A DNA stretch of 8,840 nt, from contig DNND01000032.1 in assembly GCA_003488005.1 (NCBI GenBank), positions 1 through 8,840 on the forward strand. The letters run 5' to 3'. The notes beneath the pieces are model-generated. The model made no database searches. It saw only the letters and a program-made list of their open reading frames with translations, and had not been told where the DNA came from. This document shows positions 5,648 through 8,840 of the stretch, in pieces (the first letter of the stretch is position 1; each line of letters opens with the position of its first letter). The stretch comes from Blastocatellia bacterium (GTDB lineage Bacteria; Acidobacteriota; Blastocatellia; Pyrinomonadales; Pyrinomonadaceae). The position numbers were made by a program, and so were the translations under genes.

Positions 5648-6532
5648 TTGAGCATTCTCGTTGATAAAAACACGCGCCTTGTGGTCCAGGGAATTACGGG
5701 CAAAGAGGGAACGTTCCACACCAAACAAATGGTTGAGTACGGAACGAACGTGGTCGGCGGCGTGACGCCCGGCAAAGGCGGCACGACCCATGAAGGCATT
5801 CCGGTTTTCAATACAGTCAGCGATGCGGTGAAAGAAGCCGGCGCAAATGCAGCCGTGATTTATGTCCCGCCCGCGTTTGCGGCCGACGCGATTATGGAGG
5901 CGGCTGCGGCTGGAATCCCGGTCGTCGTTTGCATTACCGAAGGCATCCCGACGCTGGACATGGTAAAGGTGCGGGAATATCTGCGCGACAAAGCCACGCG
6001 GCTGATTGGTCCAAACTGTCCGGGAATTATTAGTCCCGGCAAATGCAAGATTGGGATCATGCCCGGACATATTCATCGCGAAGGTCGCATCGGTGTTGTC
6101 TCGCGCTCTGGAACTTTAACTTATGAAGCGGTGGGCCAACTGACTGCGCTCGGCATGGGCCAATCGACGGCAATCGGTATCGGTGGCGATCCGATTGTCG
6201 GCACAACTCACGTCGACGCGCTGCGTCTGTTTCAGGATGACGACGAGACTGATGGCATTGTCATGATTGGCGAGATTGGCGGAACTGCGGAAGAAGAAGC
6301 CGCGGCTTTTGCAAAGGCCAACGTCACCAAGCCAATCGTAGCGTTCATTGCCGGACAGACGGCGCCTCCGGGACGACGCATGGGCCACGCCGGCGCGATC
6401 ATCGCCGGAGGCAAGGGAACTGCCGCGGAAAAAATGAAGGCGCTGGAAGATGCCGGCATTCATGTGGTCAGGTCCCCGGCGGATATCGGCACCGGTATGC
6501 GGGAAGCGCTGGGAGCGTCTTCGGCGGCGTAA
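5648..6532 (+). CDS. sucD: Succinyl-CoA ligase alpha subunit
   Basis: This is the alpha subunit of succinyl-CoA ligase, which binds CoA and carries the phosphorylated histidine. It has 294 residues, against 289 in E. coli. The N-terminal Rossmann-like CoA-binding domain shows VVQGITGKEGTFH (12-24) and later GPNCPGIISPGKCKIGIMPG (121-140). The catalytic His247 lies in GRRMGHAGAI, and the supporting Glu209 in GEIGGTAEEEA, one position off the E. coli numbering (246 and 208). All key residues are present, so it should be functional with the SucC encoded upstream. The start is TTG at 5648, supported by GGGAG (5635-5639), 8 nt away, and by the family N-terminus. It has its own candidate promoter. 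ndk follows after a repeat element. Confidence 0.98.
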   Translation: MSILVDKNTRLVVQGITGKEGTFHTKQMVEYGTNVVGGVTPGKGGTTHEGIPVFNTVSDAVKEAGANAAVIYVPPAFAADAIMEAAAAGIPVVVCITEGIPTLDMVKVREYLRDKATRLIGPNCPGIISPGKCKIGIMPGHIHREGRIGVVSRSGTLTYEAVGQLTALGMGQSTAIGIGGDPIVGTTHVDALRLFQDDDETDGIVMIGEIGGTAEEEAAAFAKANVTKPIVAFIAGQTAPPGRRMGHAGAIIAGGKGTAAEKMKALEDAGIHVVRSPADIGTGMREALGASSAA

Positions 6533-6539
6533 GAATTTT

Positions 6540-6648
6540 AGCCGCGGATTTGCGCGGATTAACGCGGATCTAAAAAGTAAGCCAGTCAGAAAATTCGCGT
6601 TTGTGGATTGTCGTTTCATATCCGCGTTTATCCGCGAGCATCCGCGGC
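6540..6648. repeat. GCCGCGGAT-family inverted repeat, copy 3
   Basis: The left end AGCCGCGGATTTGCGCGGAT and following AACGCGGATC (6540-6570) pair with the right end, TCCGCGTTTATCCGCGAGC and ATCCGCGGC (6620-6648). Its centre differs from copies 1 and 2 except for a short CTAAAAA/CTGAAAAA resemblance. It lies between sucD (8 bp after the stop) and ndk. Frames reading through it give RINAD/REHP-type peptides that are repeat artefacts. Confidence 0.82.
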
Positions 6649-6719
6649 AAATCTCTTTCGCGCGGCAGAACTTTTCAAAACCAATTTTTCGGAACGATTA
6701 AGGAGACAGAAAAGAGCAG

Positions 6720-7136
6720 ATGGGGAATCTTACATTCGCGATCATTAAGCCCGACGCGGTGCGCGCGGGAAACACCGGCAACATCATTCAGCGCATCAAT
6801 GACGCCGGCTTCAAACTTCGGGCAATGAAGACGCTGCACATAACGCAGCGCGAAGCGGAAGGCTTTTACGCCGTACACCGCGAGCGGCCCTTCTTCGCCG
6901 GCTTAACCGAATTCATGTCCAGCGCGCCGTGCGTGGTCATGGTTTTGGAAAAAGAGGGCGCGGTCAAAGCCTGGCGCGATCTAATGGGCGCAACTGATCC
7001 GGCCAAAGCAGATGAAGGAACTCTACGCAAAGAGTTTGGTGCTTCAGTCGGCGAGAATGCGACGCACGGTTCGGATTCGGACGAAAATGCGGCCATCGAA
7101 ATCGCTTATTTCTTTAGTCAACTCGAATTAGTTTAA
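6720..7136 (+). CDS. ndk: Nucleoside diphosphate kinase
   Basis: This enzyme transfers the gamma-phosphate between nucleoside di- and triphosphates through a phosphohistidine, in the cytoplasm. It has 138 residues, within the normal bacterial range. It shows the FAIIKPDAV N-terminus (Lys10), the FYAVHRERPFF segment (49-59), GATDPA (90-95), and the active-site motif ENATHGSDS with catalytic His116. All are intact. It follows sucD, and a sucC-sucD-ndk order is a known arrangement. NDK could pass phosphate from the succinyl-CoA ligase product to other nucleotides. The start is set by the family N-terminus. The best Shine-Dalgarno, AGGAG at 6701-6705, is unusually far away (14 nt), with only a weak GAG at 6714-6716 closer. 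Confidence 0.98.
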   Translation: MGNLTFAIIKPDAVRAGNTGNIIQRINDAGFKLRAMKTLHITQREAEGFYAVHRERPFFAGLTEFMSSAPCVVMVLEKEGAVKAWRDLMGATDPAKADEGTLRKEFGASVGENATHGSDSDENAAIEIAYFFSQLELV

Positions 7137-7162
7137 GGCGATGTTCAGGCGTTTCAGATGAG

Positions 7163-7358
7163 TACTTCGACGCGTAGCGTCCGTACGAGTTTAGCCCGGT
7201 CTTTCAAGGCCGGGAAGAGTCAACAATATACGTCGCGTCGCGTAGCGACGCCTGAACAGTTGGTGGATTCAATCGTCGCTACGCGACGAGAACCGCGATG
7301 ACCTGATCCCCGGCGTTAAAACGCCGGGCTAAACTCACGCCGATGCTATGCGTCGAAG
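7163..7358. repeat. Composite nested palindrome, copy 2 (inverted relative to copy 1)
   Basis: The architecture is that of 3171-3394: an outer CTTCGACGCGTAGCGTC unit (7165-7181), a small hairpin CCCGGTCTTTCAAGGCCGGG (7195-7214), central GTCGCGTAGCGAC (7237-7249) and CGTCGCTACGCGACG (7274-7288), a hairpin CCCGGCGTTAAAACGCCGGG (7309-7328), and a degraded outer unit, GATGCTATGCGTCGAAGAG, to 7360. The GCGTT-type hairpin with adjacent GATCAGGT is on the left in copy 1 and on the right here, showing opposite orientation. The 25-bp tandem duplication of copy 1 is absent. Confidence 0.87.
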
Positions 7359-7377
7359 AGTTTGCAGATTGAATCAC

Positions 7378-7905
7378 ATGAAACGGTGTCCCACCTGTAA
7401 CCAAATCTTTGAAGATGAGTGGTTAACATTCTGCACTATCGACGGCACTCCGCTCATCGACACCGGTGCGCTCTACCAACCCCCCACAGTGGTTGTGCCG
7501 CCACCTGTCGAGACGCGAGAAGACGCGGGCCAGCAGCCGAGCGCGGCAATCAGGCCGGTCGCTTACCAGTCGCCACCGCAGAGTATTCCATCGACCTGGC
7601 AACCGCCTCCGCCGCCTCAGAGAGTGGCAGGTCCGTCGCAGAACCTGGCCGTTTGGTCAATGGTGCTCGGGCTTGTTTCAATAACGCTTGGCTGGTGTTG
7701 TAGCTTTGGTCTATTAACAGCCCCGGTGGCAGTTGTTTTAGGAATCTATGCTTTGTCGCAAATCAAGAGTCAGCCGAACCGTTACACTGGAAAGCCACTG
7801 GCCATAACGGGAATTGTGAGTGGTGGCCTGTACTTTGTTTTGCTCGCGGTGATAATTCTGATTTACGGCTTAGGTATTTTGCTTAGCGGGCTAAATAGAC
7901 TTTAA
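7378..7905 (+). CDS. Zinc-ribbon, DUF4190-like membrane protein
   Basis: This 175-residue protein has no proven function. It begins with a short zinc-ribbon-like segment: Cys4 and Cys7 in CPTC, Cys19 in FC, then DGT (23-24). There are only three Cys, so Asp22 may complete the site. A Pro/Gln-rich linker (about 35-85) follows, then a DUF4190-like region with two membrane helices (about 93-125 and 140-168) separated by SQIKSQPNRYTGKPLAITGI. It is probably an inner-membrane protein with a cytoplasmic zinc ribbon. I take the ATG at 7378, not the in-frame ATG at 7348. The later start gives MKRCPTC, the same N-terminus as the next gene, and 7348 lies inside the repeat element. A clear Shine-Dalgarno is lacking. 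It sits 25 bp before its partial paralogue, so the two likely form an operon. Confidence 0.82.
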   Translation: MKRCPTCNQIFEDEWLTFCTIDGTPLIDTGALYQPPTVVVPPPVETREDAGQQPSAAIRPVAYQSPPQSIPSTWQPPPPPQRVAGPSQNLAVWSMVLGLVSITLGWCCSFGLLTAPVAVVLGIYALSQIKSQPNRYTGKPLAITGIVSGGLYFVLLAVIILIYGLGILLSGLNRL

Positions 7906-7930
7906 AGCAGCCGAACCGGAAAGAAATAAA

Positions 7931-8788
7931 GTGAAACGTTGTCCTACCTGCAAGAGAATCTTTACTGATACGAAGCTTAGTTTCTGCACCGAAGACGGGA
8001 CTCCGCTGGCCACGGTGGTCGATGATTCGTCTGAAGAGACATTGGTTAACCCGTCTGCGAGCGACCGCGACAGAGCTGCAGAAGCGTCTGCTCAGGCCGA
8101 TCAATCTCAACCTGCATACCAACCGCCCGGCTCGTACGTGCCACCACCTGCCCAGCCGCGAAAACGCAGGGTTTGGCTCCTGGTACTTTCTATATTCGCG
8201 ATCGGCATGGTCGTCCTCGCGGCGCTGGCAACGATCGCATCAGTGGTCGTTCCAAGAATGCTGCGAGCGGCGGCGAACAATAATTCCGCGAATACGAATG
8301 TGCGCTCGTATCGAACGGGCAACGTCAATGCGAACTCGAATGCAAATTCAAATGCGAACTCCGACGGAGATTCAGGGGAACAAAATCAACAGGACAACGA
8401 AGAGAACTCGTCTGCGCCGCCGACCAGCGAAGACGCGGTTTTGGCGCAGTTGACCGATCTGGAAAATGATTGGACGGTGGCCAACATTAATGCTGACAAG
8501 AAGAAATTAGATCGCATTCTTGCGGACGACTACGTTGGTAAGACGAGTGATGGAAAACCGCACGGCAAGGCCGAATACATCAAGACCATTGAGCCCGACA
8601 ATACGATTCAAAAATGGAATTTTGAAGACTTGAAGGTTAGTCTATTAGGCAAACGAGCGACACTTACTGGTATCATTCGGCTACAAGTGAAAGATCAGGA
8701 GCTTGCCTTTAACTTTGTCGACAAGTTCGTCTGGCGCGACGGCAGATGGCAAGCGACCGGGTCGGAAGTGACGCCGATTAGTCAGTAG
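7931..8788 (+). CDS. Zinc-ribbon, single-TM protein with C-terminal DUF4440/NTF2-like domain
   Basis: This 285-residue protein starts at GTG with GGAAAG (7918-7923) 7 nt upstream. Residues 1-26 repeat the zinc-ribbon module of the preceding gene (CPTC at 4-7, FC at 18-19, then EDGTPL). A Pro-rich linker leads to one transmembrane helix (about 81-107) after the basic RKRR. Next comes an Asn-rich low-complexity stretch with three NANS units (133-144) and an acidic Gln/Asn segment to about 165. The C-terminal domain (about 168-282) looks like DUF4440/SnoaL-type NTF2 folds: LTDLENDWTVANINADKKKL, then ILADDYVG, then FVDKFVWRDGRWQATGSEVT. Topology would put the ribbon in the cytoplasm and the NTF2-like domain outside. 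The ligand is unknown; an enzymatic or a binding role are both possible. Confidence 0.85.
   Translation: MKRCPTCKRIFTDTKLSFCTEDGTPLATVVDDSSEETLVNPSASDRDRAAEASAQADQSQPAYQPPGSYVPPPAQPRKRRVWLLVLSIFAIGMVVLAALATIASVVVPRMLRAAANNNSANTNVRSYRTGNVNANSNANSNANSDGDSGEQNQQDNEENSSAPPTSEDAVLAQLTDLENDWTVANINADKKKLDRILADDYVGKTSDGKPHGKAEYIKTIEPDNTIQKWNFEDLKVSLLGKRATLTGIIRLQVKDQELAFNFVDKFVWRDGRWQATGSEVTPISQ
8327..8362 (+). repeat. 12-bp tandem repeat coding (NANS)3
   Basis: Three in-frame units, 8327-8338, 8339-8350 and 8351-8362, each encode Asn-Ala-Asn-Ser. The units differ mainly at third codon positions (AATGCGAACTCG, AATGCAAATTCA, AATGCGAACTCC), so the peptide is kept while the DNA drifts. They lie in the linker after the membrane helix. 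Confidence 0.85.
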
Positions 8789-8840
8789 GCAGACGGCAGG
8801 AGCAGGAGGCTAACGGCAGACGGCAGTAGGCAGAAGGCAG
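8786..8840. repeat. Degenerate heptamer tandem repeat (WRGGCAG-like)
   Basis: Eight units run to the window edge: TAGGCAG, ACGGCAG, GAGCAG, GAGGCTA, ACGGCAG, ACGGCAG, TAGGCAG and AAGGCAG, with one unit shortened to six. They start right after (2 bp from) the TAG stop overlap region of the DUF4440-like gene. The array probably continues past the window. Confidence 0.85.

Noticed and set aside
6450..6701. Plus-strand frame overlapping the end of sucD and copy 3 of the GCCGCGGAT repeat
   Set aside because: It is out of frame with sucD, and the remainder is repeat translation (FARINADLKSK, FIREHPRQ).
7348..7377. Upstream ATG extending the first zinc-ribbon protein by ten residues
   Set aside because: It lies in the degraded end of the composite repeat, and the paralogue begins exactly at MKRCPTC.

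Overview
The window looks like a piece of a bacterial chromosome of moderate GC content. The best guess is Acidobacteriota, perhaps a Blastocatellia/Pyrinomonadales-type lineage. That guess rests on a sucD-ndk gene pair, small proteins with a CPTC...FC..DGT zinc-ribbon N-terminus, an Asn-Ala-Asn-Ser linker, and very dense, diverse intergenic palindromic repeats. No rRNA or phylogenetic marker was compared, so this is inference.

Layout, left to right. 1-470 is non-coding, with a long inverted repeat (21-125), a candidate promoter and a cluster of small palindromes. It leads into a MerR-family regulator (471-950), then tRNA-Pro(GGG) with an encoded CCA (1118-1194) and a clear intrinsic terminator. 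An OsmC-family protein follows on the minus strand (1355-1777). The plus strand then carries sucC (1974-3134), a MauE/DoxX-type membrane protein (3441-3932) with a beta-CASP metallo-beta-lactamase-fold protein 14 bp behind it (TTG start, 3947-5350), sucD (TTG start, 5648-6532) and ndk (6720-7136). Two related zinc-ribbon membrane-anchored proteins end the window: one with a DUF4190-like domain (7378-7905), the other with a DUF4440/NTF2-like domain (7931-8788).

How the genes fit together: sucC and sucD encode the two subunits of succinyl-CoA ligase, a TCA-cycle enzyme making NTP by substrate-level phosphorylation. ndk interconverts nucleoside triphosphates and is a sensible partner. The two sucCD subunit genes, normally adjacent, are 2.5 kb apart here. 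The MauE/beta-CASP pair sits between them with a palindromic repeat element on each side, and sucD has its own promoter-like sequence.

The most striking property is repeat content. Every intergenic gap longer than about 150 bp holds a structured repeat, from at least seven unrelated-looking families, often starting within 40 bp of a stop codon. Only the two short intra-operon gaps (14 and 25 bp) lack them. One composite palindrome occurs twice in opposite orientation (3171-3394 and 7163-7358). Another family (GCCGCGGAT...) occurs three times, two copies bracketing the tRNA. I found no CRISPR array, transposase, phage gene, toxin-antitoxin pair or clear defence system. The repeat landscape, the split sucCD locus and the zinc-ribbon paralogue pair are the parts worth a second look.
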